From positions 497,278-561,277 of the forward strand of contig NZ_KB235910.1 of assembly GCF_000332175.1 (NCBI RefSeq): a DNA stretch of 64,000 nucleotides, given 5' to 3'. Position 1 is the first letter of the stretch, and every line of letters starts with the position of its first letter. A model generated the notes under the pieces. It was not told where the DNA came from and did no database searches. It saw only the letters and a list, made by a program, of their open reading frames with translations. The stretch is from Pseudanabaena sp. PCC 6802. Its GTDB lineage: Bacteria > Cyanobacteriota > Cyanobacteriia > Pseudanabaenales > Pseudanabaenaceae. This document shows, piece by piece, positions 17,892-26,096 of this stretch. A program made the translations under genes and the position numbers.

Positions 17892-17940
17892 TTAAATAAC
17901 GTTACCTTTATCAACACATCAAGCTTGGAACTTAAAATAA

Positions 17941-18423
17941 CTAACTTTCTGCGTATTCTCTCAATTTTTGAAGAGTTTTATCTGAATATTTGTTAACCTT
18001 GCTCTTTACCCCTATACTTATTTCCCTGTGATAAATTGGGTTCCCTTTTAATCCCAGATGCTTAACCATTTTTACAACATCGTTCAATCGAACGTTTAGC
18101 TTTTCTGCTAGTTGGCTACAGGTATAAATGTAGTACTCTTCCATAGGAACTTGAATCCCACCCAAAGCAAGATCGGCAGCGTCAAGATCTGTTGTTATCC
18201 TAAGGGATGCATCTTCGGCAGCACCGTTGAGAATAGCATCAAATTGCTTAGATATCAAAACAATACTTTTCTCCAAGCGAGAAATTTTTGATGTCACTCT
18301 ATCATCAATGACTTCCGAAAGAATTTCTCTCAATCTATGTTCAGCTATTTCCATCCCATTACTGGCTTGACGGTTGAGCTTTGCCTGGCTCAATGGTGTC
18401 ACTTTACCAAAATCCGATTGCAT
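17941..18423 (-). CDS. Hypothetical protein with a possible HTH, 160 aa
   Basis: I do not recognise this protein. From ATG 18423 it has an N-terminal helical region (about 20-75) and a C-terminal segment (YTCSQLAEKLNVRLNDVVKM, then VKHLGLKGNPIYHREI) that looks like a helix-turn-helix. An upstream ATG at 18492 would overlap the preceding gene. It starts 17 bp after the stop of the 92-residue gene, so the two are likely one operon. Its place among IS remnants suggests accessory DNA. DNA binding is an inference from the helical pattern only. Confidence 0.6.
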   Translation of the reverse strand: MQSDFGKVTPLSQAKLNRQASNGMEIAEHRLREILSEVIDDRVTSKISRLEKSIVLISKQFDAILNGAAEDASLRITTDLDAADLALGGIQVPMEEYYIYTCSQLAEKLNVRLNDVVKMVKHLGLKGNPIYHREISIGVKSKVNKYSDKTLQKLREYAES

Positions 18424-18440
18424 ATTAGTATCTCTTATGT

Positions 18441-18719
18441 TCACGCAGTTTCTAAAAATTGAAATTTCTCTTTCAGACGATCCCTTGCACAACCTTGAGT
18501 AGTATTTGCAATTATTTCAAGCTCGTCACGAGATAAATAAGCTCCAAGTGCTTCCTCTAAAATCTCCATTAACTTTTCTTGACTGATAAAAACTCGATTA
18601 TTAGCTAGGTAATCGCTCAAATGTTGTCCAAAGTCTAATCCGGCTTCGACATCACACCCTGCCTCATCTTCAATCTGAACAGCCCAATTTAAGAATTCAG
18701 TATTAAAATTTATACTCAT
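18441..18719 (-). CDS. Hypothetical acidic protein, 92 aa
   Basis: I do not recognise this small acidic helical protein (MSINFNTEFLNWAVQIEDEA onward). It is first in a likely two-gene operon with the 160-residue protein. The leader carries AAGGA upstream of the ATG. The leader and first six codons (18703-18765) are repeated at 22779-22841, where the reading frame then diverges. Role unknown. Confidence 0.6.
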   Translation of the reverse strand: MSINFNTEFLNWAVQIEDEAGCDVEAGLDFGQHLSDYLANNRVFISQEKLMEILEEALGAYLSRDELEIIANTTQGCARDRLKEKFQFLETA

Positions 18720-18918
18720 AACGTTTTGTCGTCCTTCCTCAATATAGACAAAATTAATTTTGCTGCCATTTACTTAGTATTTTGCTTGCCTCATCTCTTG
18801 AAAGCTCAAAATAGATGAGATTTTGCTTGTTGCGATCGCCGCCAAAGCTAACCATGTTCTGTTTTATATAGAAATTCTCTGCTCTTGGTAAAGCGTGTAA
18901 ACCAACTCTACCTTTCGC

Positions 18919-19862
18919 TCATCTAGGTAAATAGGTGGAAGGAGGCATGAGAAGACGACGGAGGAAGTCAGAATCAATCCAACGTAGATTGTATGACCAC
19001 TCGAATATGCCTACATATAAGTGCAAATACTTTTTGTGAATACCTCGAAACGGACGCAGGAAATTGCGCAACCCAACCCAAATTCCCTCCATAGTATTGC
19101 AATGCACTTCGCAAAAGCCATCCCCATCCGCATCTCGGGCATATTCCCCTAGCGAGTGACATACAGTTTGATGCCCACGACCTGAAGCAGGTACGCGGTT
19201 ATAGGCATCGGATTCATCGGTATAGACAGTCGCGGTAGGTAAAGTGGTTGCCTCCACCTGCGGTTGGATGGTTACTTGTTGGGTATTGTCACAAACCTTC
19301 AGACGGATCTGACCACTGCTGCGTCCAACGGTGCCGACAACGGGTGGACGGTCATTTGCCATCGTGCCCTTGCCTTTGCGTTGATTGCCTCGTCGTCGCG
19401 GTGGGTCGGTAATCGGGTCGTGTTTGGCTCCTTTTCCCCCGCATTCTGAAACATCTCGTCCATCTCTGACTCTTGATCGGGAATGGCTGTGTTAATCAAA
19501 TGTGCAAATCCTCGGCCTTGGATGCGATGCCGCCAGGCCAATACCGTCCCATAGTCAAGTCCTAACTCCTCTGCTATGTGTTGTGTTGTTTGCCCTTGTA
19601 AGAATCCCCGCAACAGCAGCACAATCGTGCCACAGTTGTAATGGCTACCGCACAGGTCTGTGCCTGTAAATATATGGAACACTTTGCCGCATTCCCGACA
19701 CTTGTATTTCACAATGGGGGTGCGTTTGCGGTCGTGTGGTGCTTGTCTGTCCGGTAGAGCGTGCCCGTTTGGACAATGCAAACCCCCAGGATGTAGGATC
19801 TTTAGTAACCAGTCGTAGCAGGCTTGCTCGTCTAACAACTCTGTCAGGGGAAACTTTATCAT
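18919..19862 (-). pseudogene. IS1595-type (ISXO2-like) transposase, frameshifted
   Basis: Two frames together give a full-size transposase of about 315 residues. The first (19862 down to about 19440) has a zinc-ribbon N-terminus (CPNGHALPDRQAP, CRECGKVF), a helix-turn-helix and DEMFQNAG. The second, in the -1 frame, continues with GNQRKGKGTMANDRPPVVG and ends with HCNTMEGIWVGLRNFLRPFR, then GIHKKYLHLYVGIFEW, the ISXO2 signature. The break lies at a GGGGG/AAAA run near 19430-19441; one extra G would restore the frame. Real decay or a sequencing error are both possible. Terminal repeats could not be defined. Confidence 0.75.
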
Positions 19863-19877
19863 GGCTAGTTTGACAAT

Positions 19878-20363
19878 TCATGCAATCGGCCCACTCTTAT
19901 TTTGCCATTTCACCTGCTTCCCCAGATGAGCGCTACCTTTATATTCCAAGTCCATGCTACGGGAAATTGCGAAACTAAACAGAGTAGTTCCAATGCCTTT
20001 ATAGCTTGGCGGATCTTGGATGGAGGGTCGATTCCAAGGAGCCGTGGACAGGTAATCAAGATAGACCAAGCTTTTTCCAGATTCTAGACGGGAACGATGG
20101 CAGTCAAGTTCTAGGATCATTAATCCCTGGGTGATTTGCTCGCATTCAAGTGCATACTTCTCATAATTAGGTGTTGCTGTTAGCAAGTCCTTTTTAAGCC
20201 AATCCCAATGACTATCTTCTTCTTGAGATGATTTTAGTCTGGGCTTCCAAAAGGTTTCAAAGTCAGCAATGTGCTTCTGTGACAGATCTAATAGCACTGC
20301 ATCAACAATCTGATTATCGCTTACACGAAAAAGTTTTACATTTTCTTGCAACTGTGCCTCCAT
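19878..20363 (-). pseudogene. GNAT-family acetyltransferase, 3' end probably lost to the IS
   Basis: The 161-residue product matches cyanobacterial GNAT-like proteins (NVKLFRVSDNQIVDAVLLDL, then LVYLDYLSTAPWNRPSIQDP and PSYKGIGTTLFSFAISRS with the acetyl-CoA loop). Relatives usually run to about 190 residues, ending GLHSLPQAEEFY and more; here the protein diverges after LEYKGSA and stops next to the IS1595-type element, so the end was probably lost. It lies 16 bp after an RHH gene, an arrangement like RHH-GNAT toxin-antitoxin pairs. Activity of the truncated form is doubtful. Confidence 0.65.
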
Positions 20364-20379
20364 CTATAAATGTAAAAAA

Positions 20380-20589
20380 CTATAAGAGTAGAACCTCTGA
20401 CTTCTCCTTGTCTAAAGACTCAAAGTATAACTTTTCACCTTTGTTAAGGCGCTGTTCCATCATTCCCATCAACCTTATAGCTTGGCGAATTACAGCAGAC
20501 CTACTCATTTCTTTCTTTTCACTCAACTCTGTTAGCAGATCTAACTCTGCTTGAGATAGGTTTAGTGAAATTAAAGTTTTCCCGCTCAA
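20380..20589 (-). CDS. Ribbon-helix-helix (CopG-like) protein
   Basis: The 69-residue protein has an N-terminal RHH domain (KTLISLNLSQAELDLLTELS, then EMSRSAVIRQAIRLMG), which binds DNA as a dimer. The C-terminal tail is charged and disordered-looking, as in antitoxins. The start is TTG with AAAGGTAA about 10 nt upstream. It precedes the GNAT gene and may act as its repressor/antitoxin. The AT-rich promoter region (TATATATTTTATATATTTTA) lies directly upstream. Confidence 0.7.
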   Translation of the reverse strand: MSGKTLISLNLSQAELDLLTELSEKKEMSRSAVIRQAIRLMGMMEQRLNKGEKLYFESLDKEKSEVLLL

Positions 20590-21100
20590 TTAAAAATTAC
20601 CTTTAAAAGCCAACAGACTAACATTATATATTTTATATATATTTTATATATTGTCAATAGCTAAAAGAGTGTTTCAACAAAAAAATAATCCAGAAATCGA
20701 AATATGCAAAAGTTGTTACTTAACTTGTGCGGCTTTTGTGCTTGTCGATCGAATCGTTCTTTGCATACAATACTCAAAAACTAAAAAATATCTAGCACTG
20801 CAATTTGCTTGCATGGGTTTGTAAAAATATCAGAATTTACCCAGAAGTCATGTCATCAACTGTGGCATAAGTCTGGTAACTTGTCCGAACAGTTCGCAAG
20901 TCAAGGTTAAGAGAAATTGCTCTGGAAAAAGTGAGCAGAAAATGAGCAAAAAGCGAGCATGTTTTGGGCTGGAAAGCGAGCAGTATTCAGGCCGAAGATA
21001 GGTCTGAGGATTTTTGCTGAGGCTTTAGCTTCAGTTACATCTATTCCCATTGGGATGAGAATCCCTGTAGACCAATCTCAACTAAGGCAGAGTAACTGAC
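20590..21100. other. Intergenic region between divergent genes
   Basis: No gene was found. An AT-rich block (20624-20653) near the RHH gene probably holds its promoter. From about 20930 short GAGCA-containing repeats occur (GAGCAGAAAATGAGCAAAAA, then GCGAGCA and GCGAGCAG). The 3' part likely holds the promoter of the RTX protein gene. Confidence 0.4.
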
Positions 21101-22594
21101 ATGGCAATAATTTTTGGTACGGCAAACAACGATAACCTCAATGGTATCGGACAATTCGACGTTATATTGGGGTTTGCTGGTAACGACATGGTATCTGGGA
21201 TGGGAGGTAACGACCTTCTTGGAGGTAATAGCGGTAATGATACCCTTCTGGGAGGGAATGACGACGATGTACTCAACGGCGGACGCGACAGCGATTTGCT
21301 CGTTGGGGGACGCGGTCAGGACACTGTCAATGGCAATAGTGATAATGATATCCTTCTTGGGGATGGGGGTGCGATGCTCTTTGCTCTCACCAACAATAAT
21401 ATGCTCGTTGCTTTCGATGCCGATCGCCCAGATCGGGCGACCCCAATTCAGGTGACTGGTATTAATGGCACCTTAGTCGGCGTGGACTTTCGTCCGGCGA
21501 ACGGACAACTTTTTGGAGTTACCAGTACCAATCAGATTTATACCATCAACCCGACGACTGGGGCTGCAACGCTCGTGTCTAATAATCCCACTCCCTTTAC
21601 CCTGAATGGGAACTCCTTTGGTGTGGACTTCAACCCCAACCCAGACCGCATTCGCCTGGTCAGCGATGTCGAACAAAACATACGCCTGAACCCGGCCACT
21701 GGGGGGCTAGCCTCAAACCCTAATGGAACCCCAGCGATCGATACCCCCCTTTCTTACGCTCCAGGTGATGTCAATGCTGGGAAGAACCCTAACATCGTGG
21801 CAGCAGGCTATACGAATTCCGTTGCCCCATCTCCAGATGCTCCCAATCGCAGAACTACGTTGTACGAGATTGACTCCAATCGTGATGCCCTTGTGACGCA
21901 AGGCAGCCGTAACTTTTTGATGGGCGATCCCAATACTCCCGACTCTCCTAACGGAGGGAAACTGTTTACGGTAGGCTCGCTGGGGGTTGATTTTGTTGGA
22001 GATGCAGGATTGGATATCCTTTCTATCAACTCCGGTAATCCTAACAATAGTGTCAATATTGCCTACGCTGTGGATGGCTCGACCTTGTACGGGATCGATT
22101 TAACCAGCGGAGCAGCAACAAAATTGGGTACGGTGGGCAATGGCTCGTTCGATCTCATCGGTCTTGCTGCCACTAATGCTATGGAGACCGGGAGTGCGGC
22201 CAGCGATCGCCTCACTGGTGGCAGCGGCAATGACACTCTGGTTGGAGGAGTGGGTAGCGATACCCTGAGTGGCGGTAGTGGGAGCGATAGCTTTAGCTTT
22301 AGCTCTCCTTCCAACGGTATTGATACCATCACGGACTTCTCCGTTGCGGACGATACGATTTCCGTCTCTGCTTCTGGTTTTGGCGGTGGGCTAGTGGCAG
22401 GTGCGCCGATTACTGCCGACCAGTTCGCGATCGGTTCTGCCGCAGTGGATGCATCGGATCGGTTCATCTACAACAGCACCAATGGTGCGCTATTCTTTGA
22501 TGTGGATGGTACGGGAAGCACTGCCCAAGTGCAGATAGCATCCCTCACACGCGGGCTGGTCTTAACGAATAACGACATATTTGTTAATCCTTAG
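21101..22594 (+). CDS. Secreted RTX protein with DUF4394 domain
   Basis: The 497-residue protein starts with calcium-binding RTX nonapeptide repeats (about 5-88, GGNDLLGG-type units), then a DUF4394 beta-propeller-like domain (about 93-350, starting MLFALTNNNMLVAFDAD), then more RTX repeats (about 365-395, GGSGNDTLVGGVGSDTLSGG) and a C-terminal region rich in Asp, Ser and Phe (FSFSSPSNGIDTITDFSVAD) like type I secretion signals. No N-terminal signal peptide is present, so type I export is likely. No exporter gene is nearby. The function of DUF4394 is unknown. Confidence 0.85.
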   Translation: MAIIFGTANNDNLNGIGQFDVILGFAGNDMVSGMGGNDLLGGNSGNDTLLGGNDDDVLNGGRDSDLLVGGRGQDTVNGNSDNDILLGDGGAMLFALTNNNMLVAFDADRPDRATPIQVTGINGTLVGVDFRPANGQLFGVTSTNQIYTINPTTGAATLVSNNPTPFTLNGNSFGVDFNPNPDRIRLVSDVEQNIRLNPATGGLASNPNGTPAIDTPLSYAPGDVNAGKNPNIVAAGYTNSVAPSPDAPNRRTTLYEIDSNRDALVTQGSRNFLMGDPNTPDSPNGGKLFTVGSLGVDFVGDAGLDILSINSGNPNNSVNIAYAVDGSTLYGIDLTSGAATKLGTVGNGSFDLIGLAATNAMETGSAASDRLTGGSGNDTLVGGVGSDTLSGGSGSDSFSFSSPSNGIDTITDFSVADDTISVSASGFGGGLVAGAPITADQFAIGSAAVDASDRFIYNSTNGALFFDVDGTGSTAQVQIASLTRGLVLTNNDIFVNP

Positions 22595-22626
22595 AATCGT
22601 TCTTTAAATAAGATGTAATTTTCCGA

Positions 22627-22696
22627 GTTAGGGGCAGGTTTAGATGAGGTTTAATCGGTTCTTGCCAATAGACTTTGGCAAAACCTGCCCCCTACA
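22627..22696. repeat. GGGGCAGGTTT inverted repeat
   Basis: TTAGGGGCAGGTTTAG and CAAAACCTGCCCCCTA form an inverted pair around a spacer of about 38 bp. The same motif pair occurs at 11402-11568 and in the 128-bp MITE at 50.2 and 51.1 kb. Confidence 0.65.
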
Positions 22697-22778
22697 GAGA
22701 TTTTGGCATTATTAAATCCATATTCCTTAGGATTTGTATATCAGATCCATGAAACAGTTTCGGCTTATACATTCAGGG

Positions 22779-22841
22779 TTAAAATTTATACTCATAGCGT
22801 TTTGTCACTCTCCTTCAATATAGACGAAATTAATTTTGCTG
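22779..22841 (-). other. Duplicated leader and start of the 92-aa gene
   Basis: This stretch closely repeats 18703-18765: start codon, first six codons (MSINFN) and the leader with CAATATAGAC and AAATTAATTTTGCTG. The reading frame then diverges and stops after 22 codons. It is a fragment left by recombination or a shared regulatory leader. Confidence 0.7.
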
Positions 22842-23260
22842 AGTCGTAATACTTATGCACGATCGCTCCGAGCCATATTACTATAACAGCAGCTTACTTT
22901 ATACCAATCTAGTTGGCAGGGAGGTCTGTACGGATGAGGCTGTTTTATTAGGGTGGGTCAGCGGTACTTGTTTGGATGAGAATACCAATATTCGCTCGAT
23001 AATCATTGTGCCTTTAAACTCGCAACTAATTCCTGCACGGTTTCTTAGTACCTATAAGTTGCATAGTCCCAATAGTGGCTCTGACAGTGCGATGGAGACA
23101 CCTTTACCCTAACTTCGCCTTCAAGTGCTTTACAAACAGAAACATTTTATGTTAAAAATTATATAACGATTGTTCGATATAAATTAATCCTCAATCCAGC
23201 TTGCGTTCGGGCTTGCAGGATTAACAAGATCGAATACTCGATCCTAAGAGGGTATTACCA
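22842..23260. other. Gap before the TetR gene
   Basis: No convincing gene is seen. An 85-codon frame at 22855-23112 lacks a ribosome site and resembles nothing I recognise. The 3' part (about 23155-23200) is AT-rich, with ATAACGATTGTTCGATATAA, and may hold the tetR promoter and operator. Confidence 0.3.
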
Positions 23261-23842
23261 ATGCCTAAAATTGTCGATCGCGATCGGTATCGCAAAGAAC
23301 TGCTGGATCGAAGTTTTGACCTGTTTGCTGAAAAGGGCTATGGCTCCATCACCATGCGCCAGATCGCGCAAGGTTTGGGAGTTTCTACTGGCACTCTCTA
23401 CCACTACTTCCCCAGTAAAGAAGCTTTGTTCGTGCAGTTGGTTGAAGAGCTAACCGCGCGGGACATTTCAACTTTTCTGGCTGAAGCAGATTGGGTGCAG
23501 GGATTGTCAGAGCGAATCGCAGCACTGGTTAATTTCGTTGCTAAATACGAGGATTATTTCTCCAAGCAAACGATTCTCTTCCTCGACTTCTACCAGCAAC
23601 AGGACAGGACTAAGATAGAGAATAACGAAATCTTGGCCCGTTCCTGGGGACAGACTAAGCAGGCTATTGCTGGCTACTTACAGATCCCCAACATGACGAT
23701 CGTTGACTTCATCCTGACGTTTCTCAATGGCTTGATAGTAGGACGCTTGTGCGAAGGCGATCGCTTGTCATTTGAAGAACAGGGCGCGATTCTCAAAGAA
23801 ATGTTAGCAAACTATTTAGACAAATCTCTGGTTGCTGTTTAG
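23261..23842 (+). CDS. TetR/AcrR family transcriptional regulator
   Basis: The 193-residue protein has a typical TetR N-terminal HTH (LLDRSFDLFAEKGYGSITMR, then QIAQGLGVSTGTLYHYFPSK) and a helical ligand-binding domain. It precedes the remains of a devBCA operon by 10 bp, and in related gene orders such a regulator controls the exporter. With the exporter destroyed it may be orphaned or control other genes. The ATG follows a purine-rich run AAGAGGG. Confidence 0.93.
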   Translation: MPKIVDRDRYRKELLDRSFDLFAEKGYGSITMRQIAQGLGVSTGTLYHYFPSKEALFVQLVEELTARDISTFLAEADWVQGLSERIAALVNFVAKYEDYFSKQTILFLDFYQQQDRTKIENNEILARSWGQTKQAIAGYLQIPNMTIVDFILTFLNGLIVGRLCEGDRLSFEEQGAILKEMLANYLDKSLVAV

Positions 23843-23852
23843 GGAGAAATTT

Positions 23853-24278
23853 ATGAGTTCTAGATTATTCTTTAAGTCTACTAACCGACTGTCGATCGGT
23901 CTAGCGATCGCCGCTACTGCGATGACAAGTGGAATTATCTTTTTTGCTGCTTCTCAAGCTGGACTGCTGGGTAAAAGCCCGACATCTGCGGATGCGATCG
24001 TAACTCCTACCACTAAAAAAGTAACAGCACTGGGACGATTAGAGCCGCAAACAGAGGTGATTCGCCTCTCTGCTCCGGCTGCATTAGATGGCGATCGCGT
24101 AACGGAAATTCTAGTCAAGCAAAGCGATCGGGTTAAAAAAGGACAGGTAGTGGCAATTTTAGATAGTCGCGATCGCCTGCAAGCAGCCTTGGCAGAAGCC
24201 AAAGAACGAGTCCGGGTAGCACAGTCGCGTTTGGCACAGGTGAAAGCAGGTGCGAAGTCCGGTGAGATTCAAGCATAG
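23853..24278 (+). pseudogene. DevB-like membrane fusion protein, truncated
   Basis: The reading frame holds the first about 142 codons of a DevB/HlyD-type adaptor: N-terminal membrane anchor, VTALGRLEPQTEVIRLSAPA, the lipoyl half EILVKQSDRVKKGQVVAILD, and the start of the coiled coil (LAEAKERVRVAQSRLAQVKA, GAKSGEIQA). A normal DevB is about 390-480 residues. The frame stops right where devC-like sequence begins. GGGAGAAATTT precedes the ATG at 23853. DevBCA exporters move glycolipids or similar compounds across the envelope. Confidence 0.8.
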
Positions 24279-24285
24279 GAATCAA

Positions 24286-24513
24286 CTATTCGATCGGGCA
24301 GGTCGCCCTGAATACGGCGCGATCGCCGATTGGTTCGAGCGCGATGGCACGGTTGAGACGGAGCTGAACGATAAGTTGGTGAGCGTTAAAGGTCTCTTTA
24401 CCAATGGAGCTTCTTTTGCGGCTGATGGCAATGTAATTACCAGCGATTCCACTTTTCTACAACTATTTAGAGATCGCAAGCCCGATCGGATTGAAGTAGG
24501 TTTGATTAATCTA
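24286..24513 (+). pseudogene. DevC-like ABC permease, internal fragment
   Basis: About 75 codons match the middle of DevC permeases: RAGRPEYGAIADWFERDGTV, VSVKGLFTNGASFAADGNVI and TSDSTFLQLFRDRKPDRIEV. Both ends of the gene are missing; the ends touch devB and devA pieces, so deletions removed the rest. The fragment lies in the frame that starts in devB sequence at 24250. Confidence 0.75.
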
Positions 24514-24515
24514 AT

Positions 24516-24686
24516 GAACCCACAGCAGCGCTTGATAAGAAATCGGGTCGAGATGTAGTGGAATTAATGCAGAAGTTAGCCAAGGAACAGGGCTGTACGA
24601 TTTTGCTGGTCACCCATGACAATCGCATTCTCGATATCGCCGATCGCATTATTTATATGGAAGACGGTTGCCTGGTTAATAGCTGA
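24516..24686 (+). pseudogene. DevA-like ABC ATPase, C-terminal fragment
   Basis: From NEPTAALDKKSGRDVVELMQ (the end of the Walker B region, with the usual Asp as Asn) through GCTILLVTHDNRILDIADRI to LVNS and a TGA, this is the end of a DevA-type ATPase. It lacks Walker A and the signature motif. The frame is closed upstream by a stop, so it cannot be expressed alone. Confidence 0.75.
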
Positions 24687-24785
24687 GGATCGAAAGCTCA
24701 ACTGTCTACAATCGCTAAGCAAGAACCTGGACAATTATTTAGCTATAATCCTAGCGGTTAAAAACACAAGGTTCTAATAAAGCAA

Positions 24786-25307
24786 ATGGCAATTCTAGAT
24801 CGTCAAGGGCGGTTATTCGGCAAGATCAGTTTGTTGGATCTAGGCGCGATCGCAGTTATTTTGCTCGCTTTGATCGGCGTATTCCTGGTGCCCGGTAACA
24901 GCGGTTACTCGGTCGCCCAGCTTGCTACAACTGAGAGCAAACCCGTAGAAGTTGACATTATGTTGCGCGGCCTCACAGTCCTCAAACCAGATCAACTGCT
25001 CAAAGAGGGTGAAAAGACCCAGATCAGCATCCGCAATCAGCAGCGCGGTGAAATTACGATTAAAAAAGTAAACGTGCTAACTCCCAAAATTCCAGTGCCT
25101 ACACTCGATGGCAAGGTTACAGTAGTGCCCGATCCTCGCCTTTCAGAGTCCTACGTTCGAGATATTATCGTAACCATGACAGCTAATGCTCAGGTGACAA
25201 ACGACGGAGTAATTTTTGGCGGCGAAAAGATAAAAATCGGGACGACCATTGATATTGAGGGGCCGAAGTATATGGTACGCGGCAGTACCATTGATGTCCG
25301 CTACTAA
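24786..25307 (+). CDS. DUF4330 family membrane protein
   Basis: The 173-residue protein matches DUF4330: FGKISLLDLGAIAVILLALI with one N-terminal membrane segment (about 15-35), then an exported domain (VEVDIMLRGLTVLKPDQLLK, VVPDPRLSESYVRDIIVTMT, GGEKIKIGTTIDIEGPKYMV). The family is common in cyanobacteria and its function is unknown. It overlaps the convergent SRAP gene by 4 bp. Confidence 0.88.
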   Translation: MAILDRQGRLFGKISLLDLGAIAVILLALIGVFLVPGNSGYSVAQLATTESKPVEVDIMLRGLTVLKPDQLLKEGEKTQISIRNQQRGEITIKKVNVLTPKIPVPTLDGKVTVVPDPRLSESYVRDIIVTMTANAQVTNDGVIFGGEKIKIGTTIDIEGPKYMVRGSTIDVRY

Positions 25308-25984
25308 CTCAGCGGCTGGTTGCATTCAGGGCTGTCAATTTTAGGGCTGTTGACTTTGCTGCTAACCGGGTAGGCGATCGTTGCTTCGGCAGGATACGGC
25401 TTTAGCAGTGCCTGCAAGCGATCGGTATAGACGATCGCAGGGTCGAGCCAGAGATCGTAGTCGTCAGGGTTGAGTATAACTGGCATCCGTTCGTGAATCG
25501 GGCTGACCGTATCGTTGGCATGCGTAGTCAGGATGGTGCAGGTTTCCACGATATTGCCTTCTGGGCTTTCCCAACTCTCCCATAGGCCAGCATAGGCAAA
25601 AAGAGCGCTATCCTTCAGGCTAAAGTAATACGGTTGTTTCTTGCTCTTGCTTCCTTCTGCACGCTGCCATTCGTAGAAACCATCGGATGGGATCAGACAG
25701 CGCCTGTGCTTAAAGGCATGTCGAAATGAAGGCTTTTCTGCCGCAGTCTCAGCTCTGGCATTAATCAACTTGTAGGCGATCGCGGGATCTTTTGCCCAAG
25801 AAGGAATCAGTCCCCAGCGCAACCAGCGCAATTGGCGCTGCGGGGCATCGGGCGTTCGCACGATCGCCGCTACCGTCTGCGAGGGTGCTATGTTAAACCG
25901 AGGTGGTAGGTCGTCGTCTGTATCTACCTGAAATGCCTCGGCGATCTCTCTAGCTGAGTGATATTGGGAAAATCGTCCGCACAT
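25304..25984 (-). CDS. SRAP family (YedK/HMCES-like) DNA-abasic-site shielding protein
   Basis: The 226-residue protein starts MCGRFSQY, so after Met removal Cys2 is N-terminal, as needed for the thiazolidine link to abasic sites in single-stranded DNA. Other family residues are in INARAETAAEKPSFR, GFYEW and PIHERMPVIL. An upstream ATG (26026) would add 14 residues and hide Cys2, so 25984 is the likely start. Known members protect abasic sites at stalled forks. Confidence 0.93.
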   Translation of the reverse strand: MCGRFSQYHSAREIAEAFQVDTDDDLPPRFNIAPSQTVAAIVRTPDAPQRQLRWLRWGLIPSWAKDPAIAYKLINARAETAAEKPSFRHAFKHRRCLIPSDGFYEWQRAEGSKSKKQPYYFSLKDSALFAYAGLWESWESPEGNIVETCTILTTHANDTVSPIHERMPVILNPDDYDLWLDPAIVYTDRLQALLKPYPAEATIAYPVSSKVNSPKIDSPECNQPLS

Positions 25985-26096
25985 AGTTTTCAGCAGTCCC
26001 TCTAGCGAAACATTTTCTAGATCCATGCGTCAGCCAGCTAGGCTCACATAGTAGCTATCATAGCTAGCCATTAGCTGTTATCAGTACTAGGATAGT

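Noticed and set aside
18880-19900. Terminal inverted repeats of the IS1595-type element
   Set aside because: The sequences beyond the two ends (near 18893-18912 and 19865-19893) are only weakly similar in inverted orientation, so ends could not be set.
22855-23112. 85-codon plus-strand frame before the TetR gene
   Set aside because: It has no ribosome site and no recognisable sequence, and lies in a spacer with repeat remnants.
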